Source: Dulcicalothrix desertica PCC 7102
Lineage (GTDB): Bacteria; Cyanobacteriota; Cyanobacteriia; Cyanobacteriales; Nostocaceae
Direction of reading: 5' to 3'
Assembly (NCBI RefSeq): GCF_003991905.1
Contig: NZ_RSCL01000006.1
Span: 225,733 to 289,732, forward strand
Length of the DNA stretch: 64,000 nucleotides
The position numbers and the translations under genes were made by a program. Position 1 is the first letter of the stretch; each line of letters starts with the position of its first letter. Below are positions 25,861 to 36,600 of this stretch, one piece after another. The notes below the pieces were generated by a model. That model was given only the letters and a program-made list of their open reading frames with translations. It did no database searches and had not been told where the DNA came from.

Positions 25861-27297
25861 TTACGATGTTGCTTGTGCGGGCTGACGCATAGCGGTAATT
25901 AGTTCAGGAATTACAGAGTTTAGGTTTCCTGCTCCTAAAAATAGCGCTAAATCACCAGGGCGTAAAGATTTAAGCAAATACTCGTATACTGTGTCTAATG
26001 TTGGCTGATAATCAACATGCGAGTTGTGTTTGCTGATTTCTTGTGCTAATTTTTCGCCGCTGACTAGTCCTAAATTTGGTTCGCCTGCACTATATATATC
26101 AGTAATTACCGTTAAATCAGCGCTTCGGAAGCTTTCAGCAAATTCATCTAAGAAGGTAAGTGTACGACTGTAGCGATGTGGTTGGAAAATTGCTACTACT
26201 CTTTGTCCTGGACGTGCTTGTAAGCGTGCTGCTGCTAAAGTCGCCCGAATTTCGCTAGGGTGATGAGCATAATCATCTATAAAGGTGATACCATCTACTT
26301 CACCTCGGAATTCAAAACGGCGCCTAGCACCCTCAAACGTTGCTAAACCTTTGGCAATTTCACCAAATTCTAATCCTAATATTCTACCAACAGCTACTGC
26401 TGATAAAGCATTGCTAAGATTATGACGAGATAATAAACGTAAATTCAAAACACCTAAAGCTTTGCCGCGTTCCCAAACTAACGCTCTCGACCCATCCGCG
26501 CGATAGTCTACATCTGTAACATAGTAATCGGCGCCTGTATCAGGAAAAAGGCTGTAAGTTACAGTTGGTTTTATACGGTCACGCACTGTTTCACAATCAA
26601 TACAACCAACTAAAATTTCACAACTGTTAGTAAAAGTTTGGAAAGTATCAATTACCTGCTCTAAAGAATCGTAGTGGTCAGGATGATCAAGTTCTATATT
26701 AGTAATAATACCTATATAAGGCGAATGTTTTACGAGTGAACCATCCGACTCATCAGCTTCTGCAACTAAATAGCGACTTTCTCCAAGTCGAGCGTTACCA
26801 GACCAAGCTTTGACTTCACCACCTACTAAAATAGTTGGGTCGAGACTTGCTTCAAGTAACATGTAACCAATCATGCTACTAGTTGTAGTTTTACCATGAG
26901 TTCCTGCAACTGCAATACTTTCATATTCAGAGATTAGCGCCGCAAGTACATCACTTCGATGGAAAATTGGGCAACCTTTCTCGATTGCTGCTTTGTATTC
27001 CAAATTACTTGTATTAATTGCTGTTGAGCATATTACTTGTGGTAGATGCTCATTACTTAAGCTAGATTCAGCGTTTTTGTCGTTTGGCTGAAAGAATTCA
27101 AGATTACTTGCTTCTTGCTTACTAAATATATGGGCGCCAATTGCTTCCAATTGATGGGTCATATGATTAGGACGTAAGTCCGAACCCGACACAGGCAGAT
27201 GACGTTTTGCCAGCACATAAGCAAGTGCAGACATTCCGATTCCGCCAATGCCAATAAAATGGAAAGGTCTACCGCTAAAATCTACTGTTTTCTTCAT
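25861..27297 (-). CDS. murC: UDP-N-acetylmuramate-L-alanine ligase (MurC)
   Basis: The ATP-dependent enzyme adding L-Ala to UDP-MurNAc. The N-terminal nucleotide-sugar domain reads PFHFIGIGGIGMSALAYVLA; the P-loop is AVAGTHGKTTTSSMIGYML; the central domain has EADESDGSLVKHSPYIGIIT NIELDHPDH; the C-terminal part has FIDDYAHHPSEIRATL and VAIFQPHRYSRT. The ATG at 27297 (MKKTVDFSGRPF) is chosen because AGAGGAG lies eight bases upstream; an extension to 27324 is unlikely. The length (478) is normal. murB follows on the same strand. Confidence 0.96.
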   Translation of the reverse strand: MKKTVDFSGRPFHFIGIGGIGMSALAYVLAKRHLPVSGSDLRPNHMTHQLEAIGAHIFSKQEASNLEFFQPNDKNAESSLSNEHLPQVICSTAINTSNLEYKAAIEKGCPIFHRSDVLAALISEYESIAVAGTHGKTTTSSMIGYMLLEASLDPTILVGGEVKAWSGNARLGESRYLVAEADESDGSLVKHSPYIGIITNIELDHPDHYDSLEQVIDTFQTFTNSCEILVGCIDCETVRDRIKPTVTYSLFPDTGADYYVTDVDYRADGSRALVWERGKALGVLNLRLLSRHNLSNALSAVAVGRILGLEFGEIAKGLATFEGARRRFEFRGEVDGITFIDDYAHHPSEIRATLAAARLQARPGQRVVAIFQPHRYSRTLTFLDEFAESFRSADLTVITDIYSAGEPNLGLVSGEKLAQEISKHNSHVDYQPTLDTVYEYLLKSLRPGDLALFLGAGNLNSVIPELITAMRQPAQATS

Positions 27298-28065
27298 TAC
27301 AGAACTCCTCTTACACCACACCACACTAAAAGTACAAATATCACGGGTATCATAACAGGTATTTTACTAGTTACCTCGTAGGCGCGCGATTCACAAAAGC
27401 GCAGTTGTGCATTAAACTATATCCTCCTTTACGTCTGGTTTATTGAGAACGATTTTACATGGATTCTTCATGTTTTTCTCTAACTGAATTAATAATATGT
27501 TTATTCTGATATTTCCAACACTATCGGGAAACATACGACTGTAAATGCATTCTCCATCTATATGATTGATGAAAGTGAGAAGGCAATTCGCGGACAATCA
27601 ATAGTAACCGAAGTACCTGAAAACGACCATCCCTTAGTATTTAAAGCGTAGCTCTACATATGTATACTGGTTATAATTACCTTCATCCGCACTCTACACT
27701 TCGGCTTTTATACAGCAATAACTTATATAGGAATATAAGCATAAATAAAACTAGCTTAGTACCTCTATATTGTGTAGTAGCTGTTGATACCTCCTGACTC
27801 CAGCGTGTTAATACTTAGGGTGTTAAGACTTAGGACGCTCTGACTTTTTTAAGTGCAAACAAGTAAATACTCTTGATATTTACCTTATGAACCCGTGTTC
27901 CATTTGTCTGTTGACGCCAAGTGGTGAGAATATAACTTAGAATCAGGCCAATACGCAAGCAAATAATGCAACAACTACATAAATAAGTTAAAATGTTCAG
28001 CGTTATTTAAACCAATATACCTGTCTACACCGTTAGATAGAGGTACGTCAAGTCAACAGTGTTAC
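27298..28065. other. Long divergent spacer between murC and gap2
   Basis: About 770 bases before the repeat at 28066. Both flanking genes read outwards, so their promoters lie here, but none can be pinned down. One short plus-strand open stretch is described separately (27562-27651). No other gene is supported. Confidence 0.4.
27562..27651 (+). pseudogene. Possible gene remnant (29-codon tail)
   Basis: The plus-strand frame MIDESEKAIRGQSIVTEVPE NDHPLVFKA ends at 27651, and the frame is open upstream to about 27486 without a start. Its composition is protein-like, but I recognise no family and no ribosome binding site is clear. It could be the 3' end of a decayed gene or chance. Confidence 0.2.
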
Positions 28066-28130
28066 AGAAACCTGGTTTCTACGCAAAATCATTGTTTTCA
28101 TTACAGTTGTCACAAAGAAACTAGGTTTCT
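28066..28130. repeat. Palindromic repeat, GAAACC(C/T)GGTTTC family, copy 2
   Basis: cagaaacctggtttctacgc ... cacaaagaaactaggtttct; one arm has diverged. It lies about 110 bases upstream of the gap2 start, between it and murC. Confidence 0.75.
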
Positions 28131-28240
28131 ATATTTTTTTTTAAGATTTAACGCTTAATAGTTATAAATACTCCCCCTTTGCGGTATGATTGTGGTCATA
28201 AGTAGCATTTTTTAGGCATAAATACAGAGGGCAAGACGCT

Positions 28241-29254
28241 GTGATTAGAGTTGCAATCAATGGTTTCGGTCGCATTGGACGAAACTTTGCGCGTTGTTGG
28301 GTAGGCAGAGAAAACAGCAACATCGAACTTGTTGCGATTAACGATACGTCTGACCCAAAAACGAACGCACACCTTCTCAGGTATGACACGATGCTTGGAA
28401 AATTAAGGGGTGCTGAAATTTCTGCTGATGACAACTCAATTATCATCAACGGAAAAACTGTCAAGTGTGTGTCAGACCGCAACCCAGAAAACTTGCCCTG
28501 GAAAGAATGGGGAATTGACCTTATTATCGAAGCGACAGGTGTATTCACGGCAAAAGAAGGCGCCATGAAGCACGTCAATGCAGGAGCTAAGAAGGTTTTA
28601 ATTACTGCCCCAGGCAAAAACGAAGATGGTACATTTGTAATGGGCGTTAATCATCATGATTACGACCACAATAAGCATCACATTATTAGTAATGCTAGCT
28701 GTACCACAAACTGTCTGGCGCCAATCGCAAAAGTGTTGAACGAGAAATTCGGCATTATCAAAGGCACCATGACAACCACCCACAGTTATACTGGTGACCA
28801 ACGCTTGCTTGACGCTTCACACCGCGACCTCAGAAGAGCGCGCGCTGCGGCTATGAATATTGTACCAACTTCAACTGGTGCGGCAAAAGCTGTAGCATTA
28901 GTATTGCCAGACTTGAAAGGAAAACTAAACGGTGTAGCACTACGTGTTCCTACACCTAATGTTTCAATGGTTGACTTTGTAGTTCAAGTCGAAAAGCGTA
29001 CTATTACTGAGGAAGTGAACGAAGCTCTCAAACATGCTTCAGAAAACGATTTAAAAGGTATTCTCGGTTACAGCGACTTACCTTTAGTATCTTCTGACTA
29101 CCAAGGTACCGATGAATCTTCTATCGTTGACGCTAACCTCACACTCGTTATGGGTAGCGATATGGTAAAAGTCATGGCTTGGTACGATAACGAGTGGGGT
29201 TACAGCCAGCGCGTACTCGACTTAGCAGAATTAGTTGCTGCTAAATGGCAATAA
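28241..29254 (+). CDS. gap2: Glyceraldehyde-3-phosphate dehydrogenase, photosynthetic Gap2 type
   Basis: Interconverts glyceraldehyde-3-phosphate and 1,3-bisphosphoglycerate; in cyanobacteria the Gap2 type serves the Calvin cycle and can use NADP(H). It has the Rossmann start [18 protein letters not shown], catalytic Cys154 in [12 protein letters not shown], and [21 protein letters not shown]. The NDTSDP segment at residues 34-39, in place of the NAD-selective Asp of glycolytic enzymes, indicates the dual-cofactor (GapA/B-like) type. The start is GTG at 28241. It converges with thiL; the two stop codons are separated by 20 bases and a palindromic repeat. Confidence 0.96.
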   Translation: MIRVAINGFGRIGRNFARCWVGRENSNIELVAINDTSDPKTNAHLLRYDTMLGKLRGAEISADDNSIIINGKTVKCVSDRNPENLPWKEWGIDLIIEATGVFTAKEGAMKHVNAGAKKVLITAPGKNEDGTFVMGVNHHDYDHNKHHIISNASCTTNCLAPIAKVLNEKFGIIKGTMTTTHSYTGDQRLLDASHRDLRRARAAAMNIVPTSTGAAKAVALVLPDLKGKLNGVALRVPTPNVSMVDFVVQVEKRTITEEVNEALKHASENDLKGILGYSDLPLVSSDYQGTDESSIVDANLTLVMGSDMVKVMAWYDNEWGYSQRVLDLAELVAAKWQ

Positions 29255-29260
29255 TTAAAT

Positions 29261-29284
29261 AGAGACGTGATTAATCACGTCTCT
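29261..29284. repeat. Perfect 24-base palindrome overlapping the thiL stop codon
   Basis: AGAGACGTGATT and its exact complement, a member of the GTAGAGACG family. It lies between the stops of gap2 and thiL, and its right half is read as the last codons and the TGA stop of thiL. It could terminate both convergent genes. Confidence 0.85.
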
Positions 29285-30270
29285 ACAATAAAGTGTTGAA
29301 ATCCCCGGTCAAGTGTAAGAACTTGGTCGGGTATTTCTTTTTTATCGTCATGGACTACTACATTTAAGTTGGATGTGATTGTCCCAATAATTGCTGCATT
29401 TCTACCAAATTCTTGAACTAATATTTCAGCTTCGAGATATGGTAAGCACAGTACTAATTCAAAATCTTCACCCCCGTATAATACGTATTCTAAAGTTTGT
29501 ATAGGTGTAAGCCAATTTTTAAAAACTTTGGGCACGGGTATTTTTTGCCACTCTAAAACGGCGCCGACATTACTAGCACGGCAAATTTGTAACACCGCAT
29601 CCGCGAGTCCGTCACTACTATCCATTCCACTAATTTGGCTAAAGTTAATATCCTTACGTATAGGCAGAATATCGAGACGGGGTTGAGGACGTTGGTGAGC
29701 TTTTATTAAAGTTTGTTTATCAGCTTCATTTATATTTTCTCCTATTTCTGGGTATAGTAATAACTCTAAACCCGCACGCGAGGCGCCATGAACACCTGTA
29801 ACAATAATCGCATCACCGACTCTAGCAGTATTTCGTCGAATAATATTTTGGGGATGTGCTTGTCCAAATGCAGTAATAGAAACAGTTATAACAGGCGCCC
29901 GTACTAAATCACCACCGACTATCGAAGCATTATATTGTTGTAAGCACTCAGTCATTCCACAATACAAACGCTCTACCCAATCAACTTCGATATCACCTGG
30001 CAAAGCTAAACCAACAGTAATACCTAATGGAGAGGCGCCCATTGCCGCTAAATCAGATAAATTAGCAGCAACAGCACGCCAACCAACATCTTCAGGTGAT
30101 GTAGTAATTTCACTAAAATGAACGTTATCAACTAATACATCAGTTGTAACTACTAAAGATTGTTCAGGTTCTGTAATTAATACAGCAGCATCATCGCCGA
30201 TAACATCTGACGGACAAAAACGCTGTAGAATCTTTAAAAGACCTTGCTCCCCAATACCGCGTACTTTCAT
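29275..30270 (-). CDS. thiL: Thiamine-monophosphate kinase (ThiL)
   Basis: Phosphorylates thiamine monophosphate to thiamine pyrophosphate; cytoplasmic. The PurM/AIR-synthase fold motifs are VIGDDAAVLI (residues about 21-30), VVTTDVLVDNVHFSEITTSP EDVGWRAVAANLSDLAAMGA SPLG, and GMDSSDGLADAVLQICRAS, followed by LYGGEDFELVLCLP. At 331 residues it has normal length. The C-terminus DRGFQHF is the expected family end; the last residues IVET and the TGA come from the palindromic repeat, so the repeat has changed the tail. It starts at ATG 30270. Confidence 0.95.
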   Translation of the reverse strand: MKVRGIGEQGLLKILQRFCPSDVIGDDAAVLITEPEQSLVVTTDVLVDNVHFSEITTSPEDVGWRAVAANLSDLAAMGASPLGITVGLALPGDIEVDWVERLYCGMTECLQQYNASIVGGDLVRAPVITVSITAFGQAHPQNIIRRNTARVGDAIIVTGVHGASRAGLELLLYPEIGENINEADKQTLIKAHQRPQPRLDILPIRKDINFSQISGMDSSDGLADAVLQICRASNVGAVLEWQKIPVPKVFKNWLTPIQTLEYVLYGGEDFELVLCLPYLEAEILVQEFGRNAAIIGTITSNLNVVVHDDKKEIPDQVLTLDRGFQHFIVET

Positions 30271-30529
30271 TTTTTGGAATTAAAATTACTATACATACCC
30301 ACTTATTAGATGCTATGACTGAAATTCAAACAATTTAGCATCAGATATAATATTGAGTGAACTACAACAAAATAAAGTCTTTATGAGAAGAGATAAGTTG
30401 ACGAGTAATGAAAGTTAAAGAAATTATACAAGCTATTTGTATTAACTAGGTTCTATTTAGATTTCCGACTTATTGAATAAGTCGGAAATCTTGTTCATAA
30501 GGAAATCCCAAACCAAAAAGATAAAAAAA

Positions 30530-31627
30530 TTACGCTGTTGGTTCAACTAAATTTTCTAAACCATCAATAACTTTTGCCGATTCAATTTTATCACCAGCTT
30601 TGAGTTCGTCTAAAACTTCCTTACCTTCGGTGACATAACCAAAAATGGCATAACGACCATCTAACAAATTACGTCCAGCAGGTGTTAACTCTGGTTCAAA
30701 CAAAAAGAAGAAAATTTGCGACGAACCACCATTGACATCACGCTCTGGACGTGCTAGAGCTAAGGCGCCAAACGAAGAGAAAGGTAATACAGGCATATCT
30801 GTATAGCGACCAGCTTCTTCTAAAGTAGTACCATAAGTAGGCGCCTTATCACCTTCTACCAAAACTTCAAACGGAACCGCGCGGTATTTCTTAGTTTTAG
30901 GGTCAATAAAACCATCAGCATCTTTGGGTTTACCAGTTTGAAGAACATAAGACTCTTCAGAACGAGTAAATTCCAAACCGTTATAAAAACCACGTTGAAC
31001 CAAATCAACAAAATTACCAGCAGTTACAGGTGCGCTATAACCGTCAACTTCAACCGTCATATCACCCTTATTCGTCTGAATCGCTATTTTCGCGTGACCC
31101 TTGAGTTGAGGCAAATTACTATATTCGCTAGGAACTTCGTAAGGGAACGCTTTTACCATCAGTTGTTCTAAATCACCGACTAAATCTAGAACAGCAGCAC
31201 GTTCTTCACGAACCTTTTCTTTATCTTTAACTTCTGCAACAGCACGGAGCGATTCAACTTTTGTTTTGATTTGCTCAATTAACTGCTGTGCTTCAGCTTG
31301 ACCGGAAGCAGGAACCGCAGCGAGAATTTTATCAGGCTTATCAAGAACACGCGATGCTTTCTTTACATCATTATTAACTGCACTCCAACGCTTGTTAGCA
31401 CGTAGCTGGTTAGAGATATCTTCTATACTTTTTTGCAATTCACGAACAGGTTTATTATCGATAGGCAGTGCGTAACGTAACAGCGCTTTACCGTCAGTAA
31501 TGGCATTTCCTGCTGGCAGCGCAGCATAACTAGGGGGAGTCCACCCAGTAGTAATACCTAAAATTAAAGTTAGCGACAGCACTAATTTTAGGCTGCCCTT
31601 CAGTTTGGTTTTTAATAAATCGAACAT
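30530..31627 (-). CDS. Peptidyl-prolyl isomerase, CYP38/TLP40-like, lumenal
   Basis: A cyclophilin-type PPIase with the cyanobacterial/plastid CYP38-TLP40 layout. An N-terminal signal peptide ends SYAALPAG (about residue 36). A helical bundle follows (about 45-165: LRYALPIDNKPVRELQKSIE D...), then the cyclophilin domain (about 175-355) starting KIAIQTNKGDMTVEVDGYSA PVTAGNFVDLVQRGFYNGL. Residues needed for isomerase activity are partly diverged, as in the family. In plants CYP38 assists photosystem II assembly; a similar thylakoid role is likely. It is transcribed alone. Confidence 0.92.
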   Translation of the reverse strand: MFDLLKTKLKGSLKLVLSLTLILGITTGWTPPSYAALPAGNAITDGKALLRYALPIDNKPVRELQKSIEDISNQLRANKRWSAVNNDVKKASRVLDKPDKILAAVPASGQAEAQQLIEQIKTKVESLRAVAEVKDKEKVREERAAVLDLVGDLEQLMVKAFPYEVPSEYSNLPQLKGHAKIAIQTNKGDMTVEVDGYSAPVTAGNFVDLVQRGFYNGLEFTRSEESYVLQTGKPKDADGFIDPKTKKYRAVPFEVLVEGDKAPTYGTTLEEAGRYTDMPVLPFSSFGALALARPERDVNGGSSQIFFFLFEPELTPAGRNLLDGRYAIFGYVTEGKEVLDELKAGDKIESAKVIDGLENLVEPTA

Positions 31628-31689
31628 GGAGACTACTCAACGAGCGCATTAATTTTCTCAACTGGGTGTTACCCATAAACAATCTTCCC

Positions 31690-31716
31690 ACAGACGCGAT
31701 ACCCAAGCGTCTCTAC
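31690..31716. repeat. Degenerate GTAGAGACGCG-family inverted repeat
   Basis: acagacgc-gatacccaa-gcgtctctac in the spacer upstream of the cyclophilin gene. The left arm has one mismatch to the consensus. Confidence 0.6.
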
Positions 31717-31898
31717 AATTGGAATAACGATTTAAAAATCTTGCTGCGATGGCGCCATGTTTAGATAATTTTTACCTCCTAATCTGATTACAGCTTAATT
31801 TTTTATGATACTGATATATTTTTATTTTTCAATTTATAGTAATAATATATTATAATAGTTAGTCTCCAAAGTGAGAACATAAAGGCACTGGCTTGACT

Positions 31899-32534
31899 AT
31901 GGTTGCCGTTCAATATCAAACTTATACTGTAGAAGAGTTTTATAACCTGGACTTGCCCGAAGGTCAGGAGTATGAACTGGTAAATGGAATTGTTACACCA
32001 ATGTCTGAACCTTCAGGAGAACACGAAAATCTCAGGTCTGAATTACTTGTAGAACTACGTTTAGAAAGTAGACGCTCACAACTTAGGTTACTGGTGCATC
32101 CTAAACCGGTGTTGGAACTAGGGCCAAGAGACACTCGCAAACCTGATTTAATCGCTATTGACCGAGACTCCTGGAACCAACAAACTTCAAGTGAAGCTAT
32201 ATTAAAACAAGCTCCTAGTGTTGTAATTGAGATTGTCAGCAGTAATTGGGAAGAGGATTATCGTAACAAACCCCTCTGGTATGCTGCCTTTGGAGTAAGC
32301 GAGTTATGGATTATTGACCCCTTGTTCACTATTGCCCGTTATCCAAAACGCAAAAATCCTAAAATTCAAGAACCGACCATCTCTATCGGTAAACTGGTTC
32401 CTTCACGCAGTATTTTAATTGAGCGAGAATACGAATTTGAAAGTTTTACAGGTAAAGATTCTATTAAATCGCAGTTCTTTCCAAATTTAAATTTAACTGT
32501 AGAGCAAATTATTGCATTCGGCGCCGGAATGTAG
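31899..32534 (+). CDS. Uma2 family (DUF820) protein
   Basis: A protein of about 211 residues with the standard small Uma2 layout: YTVEEFYNLDLPEGQEYELV NGIV, a basic helix and strand, RKPDLIAIDRDSW (about 90-102), SVVIEIVSSNWEEDYRNKPL WYAAFGVSELWIIDP (about 118-150) carrying the PD-(D/E)XK-like core. I chose the ATG at 31899 because an upstream TTG adds only two residues. The substrate and role are unknown. The 3' end is followed by a GGCGCC and by repeats. Confidence 0.87.
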   Translation: MVAVQYQTYTVEEFYNLDLPEGQEYELVNGIVTPMSEPSGEHENLRSELLVELRLESRRSQLRLLVHPKPVLELGPRDTRKPDLIAIDRDSWNQQTSSEAILKQAPSVVIEIVSSNWEEDYRNKPLWYAAFGVSELWIIDPLFTIARYPKRKNPKIQEPTISIGKLVPSRSILIEREYEFESFTGKDSIKSQFFPNLNLTVEQIIAFGAGM

Positions 32535-32580
32535 AGACGCTCACCTGGTTTATAATCGTGTCGTTTGATAGATAAATTTT

Positions 32581-32656
32581 CTTGTGGGGTGACTTTGATT
32601 GCCCGCCCAGATATTTGGTGCCCATATTAAGAACGGGCAAGGATGCCCATTCCACT
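32581..32656. repeat. Interspersed repeat, gggcaaggatgccc family
   Basis: cttgtggggtgactttgatt...attgcccgcccag...acgggcaaggatgcccattccac; the arms tgcccg and cgggca can pair. It lies between the Uma2 and rhomboid genes. Confidence 0.7.
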
Positions 32657-32759
32657 AATTTAGAATGCCCATTTCACTAATTTAGCCTAAAGAAAGAAGC
32701 GCGCGGTATAAAAATTGAGTAATGTGAGGCTGGTTGGTTAAAGTTAAGGATAAAAGTCT

Positions 32760-33485
32760 GTGGTTCCAATTCGCGATAATAATCCCACGACAATCACCCC
32801 ATATGTAACTTTTGGGCTGATTGCGATTAATGTTTTAGCTTTTATATATGAGTCGAGTCTCCCTCCTCAGTATTTGGATGGGTTTATGCATTTATTCGCG
32901 GTTGTTCCACGCGAGTTAAGTTTGAGTTTTGGTGGAGCGACAATTAATCAGCCTATACCTGAGTGGAGTACTTTGATTACTTCTCAATTTCTACATGGGG
33001 GTATATTGCATTTGGGCGGAAATATGCTGTTCCTGTGGATTTTTGGTAATAACGTCGAAGATAAGCTTGGTCATATTAAGTATTTAATTTTTTACTTAGC
33101 ATGTGGGGTTTTGGCGTCGCTGACTCAGTGGTATTTTGCCCAAGGTTCAAATATTCCGAATTTAGGAGCAAGCGGCGCCATTGCTGGAGTTATGGGCGCC
33201 TACATTCTACGTTTTCCTCAAGCTGAAATTCTTGGTGTTGTACCTTTAGGTATATTTTTCCCGACTTTTAGAGTACCTGCGTACTTTTTCTTAGGATTTT
33301 GGTTCTTGCAACAGGGATTTTATGGTGTGGCAAGTCTGGAAACAACTACTAATATAGGTATGGAAAGCGGTGGTATTGCATATTGGGCACATGCTGGTGG
33401 TTTTGTGTTCGGCGCCATTCTTGGGCCATTGTTAGGTTTGTTTAGCGATAAAAGAGCAGAAGAAGAATATTTTTACCGACAGTAA
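32760..33485 (+). CDS. Rhomboid-family intramembrane serine protease
   Basis: A 241-residue membrane protease with six predicted membrane helices. The catalytic Ser138 is in NLGASGAIAGVMGAY and the partner His211 is in IAYWAHAGGFVFG. The oxyanion-helix motif HLGGNMLFLWIFG supplies His84 and Asn88. The start is GTG at 32760 and the length is typical. Substrates are unknown. The tandem repeats at 33490 follow immediately. Confidence 0.93.
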   Translation: MVPIRDNNPTTITPYVTFGLIAINVLAFIYESSLPPQYLDGFMHLFAVVPRELSLSFGGATINQPIPEWSTLITSQFLHGGILHLGGNMLFLWIFGNNVEDKLGHIKYLIFYLACGVLASLTQWYFAQGSNIPNLGASGAIAGVMGAYILRFPQAEILGVVPLGIFFPTFRVPAYFFLGFWFLQQGFYGVASLETTTNIGMESGGIAYWAHAGGFVFGAILGPLLGLFSDKRAEEEYFYRQ

Positions 33486-33489
33486 CATT

Positions 33490-33617
33490 GTAGAGACGCG
33501 ATATATCGCGTCTTTACATCGCGTCTTTACATCGCGTCTTTACATCGCGTCTTTACATCGCGTCTTTACATCGCGTCTTTACATCGCGTCTCTACATCGC
33601 GTCTCTACATCGCGTCT
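33490..33617. repeat. Palindrome extended into a 13-bp tandem array
   Basis: It begins with a near-perfect palindrome (GTAGAGACGCGAT, then its complement), after which the right arm atcgcgtctttac is repeated in tandem. The heptamer cgcgtct occurs nine times at 13-base spacing, the last three with tct/tat variants. The final unit contains the stop codon of the hybrid kinase gene on the minus strand. No spacers lie between units, so it is not a CRISPR array. Confidence 0.85.
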
Positions 33618-36600
33618 ATGTTCTTCCTACTAAAGAAGCGACGACGGTAGTTAATTCTGCTGCTTCAATTGGTTTTGGAAGGTGTAATTGAAAACCTTCT
33701 CTAATTGCGCGTAATCGGTCTTCTGTACGAGCATAAGCTGTAAGTGCTGCGGCAGGTATGTTTCCTCCAGCGTTGGATGGTAACTCACGAATTTTACGGA
33801 TTAGCGCGTATCCATCTTCACCAGGCATTCCTATATCGCTGACTATTACATCTGGTTTACACTGAGATATTAATTCAAGTGCTTCAGTTACAGAAGCAGC
33901 AGCTTGTACTTGTGCATAAGATTGTTCGAGAACAGTTACTACAAAGTTGCGGGTATCAGCTTCATCATCCACAACTAGTACACGTATCCCTTCGAGTGAG
34001 GGTAAAAAGCTGAATGCTGAAGAAGGTGTATTTGAAGAGGATATGATGTCTAATGAAGTTGTTTGAATCTGCTCATTACTCAACAGTGGTAGTTTAACTG
34101 TGAATGTGGCGCCCAATCCTTCTCCTTGACTTTCAACTGCGACGTTACCACCGTGAAGTTCTACTAAATGTTTGACTATTGCTAAACCTAAACCTAAACC
34201 CCCATGTGTTCTTGTACTCGAACTGTCTGCTTGTCGAAAACGGTCGAACACATAAGGAATAAAATCAGGTTGAATACCAATACCGTTATCTTTGACTTGA
34301 ATTAAGACTTGCTCTAAGGCGCCGCAATGCTCACAATTGACTGTTGATAATCTAATTAATTTAATTTCGACTTCTCCTCCAACTCCCGTAAATTTAATCG
34401 CGTTGGATAGTAAATTCCAAGTTACCTGCTGTAAACGCTCTGCATCACCTTTAACGAAAAGTTTAGAATCCTGAATTGTAAATATTACTTGTATGTGTTT
34501 TGCTTCTGCTGCAGTACGCACTGTCTCAATGGCTGCTTCTACAATTGGTACAATATTACACGGTGCGACATTGAGCCGTAATTTACCACGGATGATACGC
34601 GAAATATCAAGCAAATCTTCAATTAGTTGCTTTTGAGCGCGTGCATTACGTTCAATTGTTAAGAGCGCTTGTGCTTTTTTTGTGGGGTCAAGATTTGGGC
34701 GCCCAAGAAGTAACTGTGACCAGCCTAATATAGAATTTAGGGGTGAGCGTAATTCATGCGACAAAATAGCCAAAAATTCATCTTTCATCCGGTTTGCATC
34801 GCGCAGTTGGTCAGCTTGCTGCTGTAATGAACCAAGCAAACGTGAACGTTCTATGGCAATAGCAATTTGGTCACACACTGCTTGCATCATGCCAATTTCG
34901 TTTTGGCTAAATTTAGTACGCGAACGACTGCCAAAACCTAGCGTTCCATATAATTGCCCCTGAGCTATTAATGGATAACTAGCAAAAGCTGTAATTTCTA
35001 AATCTCGAATCAATTCAGTTTTAGGGTTAGTACTATTCTGTACATCTTCTAGGGCGATAAATTGACGTTCGGCAGCAACAGTTCCACATATCGCTTCATT
35101 AAAATGTAATACATTAATATTTGTTGCGACTGTTTCTGTAACACCACTATACGAAGCTAAATGTAACTTCTGTTTGGGTTCATCAACTAAATAATTAAAG
35201 TAACAATCTAAACCTATTTGTTCTGATAGCTTGTGGAAAACACTGTGGAGTAATGCTATTGGTTGTTGACTCGATAACAAATCGCTCGCAGTTCCAAAAA
35301 GCAGTTGAAGGCGCTTGTAACCTAAAGACAAAGCTTTTTCGACTTCTTTGCGCTTACTAATATCTTGAAACATTAACACGCAAGTTGCAGGGCGCCCATA
35401 CATTTCGCTTAATGTATCAGCAAATATCAGTAATGAACGAATTTCACCATTGGGATTATGCCAGTCAATTTCGACACCATCCAACCTTTCGCCACGTGCA
35501 ACTCTTACACCCGGCATTTGTTCGTCTGGAATACGCTGCCCTGTGGAATCTGTACAATAATAAACTGTATGATATTCTTCGGCTGATTTGCCTTTAGGAA
35601 ATTCACCCCCAGCAATTTCATCGGCTGCACGGTTAGCAAAAATAACTTTGGCAGTTTTTGGTTCAATCAAAAGTAAAGGCGCCGGCATTAAATTAAGTAA
35701 ATATTCAAGCCAGTTTTGCTGATTACGAAGCGTAATTTCGACTTGTTTACTCGCAGTAATATCATTATTAATCGCAAGAATTTGATGAAGTTCGCCATTT
35801 TCTTTCAAAATCGGCACATATTTTATTAACGTAGTAAATGTTCCACAGTTAGGTAAAGTTACCGTTGCTTCTGTAGTTTGTGTCGTCAGAGTTTGCTGTG
35901 CTTGTATCAGCGCTTTTAAATAAGTATCTGTAACAGTAGATGGAAAAATTTCTTCATCAGTTTTTCCTATAACTTCTTCGCTCTTATTATTCGTGAGTCG
36001 CAGTGCAGCGGCATTAACAAACTCTAGTTTTCTTTGCGCGTCATAAATAACAAACATGTCAGGAATATTATCTACAGCTAAACGGAAGCGTTCTTCGCTT
36101 TTTTGCAATGCAGCTTCAACTTGCTTACGCTCACTCAAATCAAGAATAAAGGCTACTAACTCCTCACGTTTTTCTCCTGTCAACGTATAACCCACCAATA
36201 TTGGAATCCGAGTTCCATCTTTACGAATCAGCTCTTTTTCATAAGGCTTGCAAATGCCATACTTTTTAGCTTCGGCAATGCGTTCTGTTTCTAAATCTAT
36301 ATATTCGGGTGGTGTAATATCAATCCAACGAATTCTTAGAGCTTTTAAATCTTCGCGCTCGTAATCAATCATCCGTAAAAACTCATCATTGGCAAGACTA
36401 ACGTTACCGTATATATCACCAAACAGAATTCCAATTATATTCGATTCAAAAAAACTTTGAAGTTTTTGTTCATTTGCATTCAACGCCGCTTGCACCCAAT
36501 CTCGCTGACGACTTAGTTTCTCGATACTTGCTGCGCTGCGCCATATAATAATGGTGAAAATTACAACTAAAACAATTGCATAAAGTCCAAACGCAAACCC

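Noticed and set aside
28162-28617. Minus-strand 151-residue frame opposite gap2
   Set aside because: The gap2 frame is certain; this is its complementary shadow.
33490-33617. CRISPR-like array
   Set aside because: Units are directly adjacent with no unique spacers, and the unit is half of a palindromic element.
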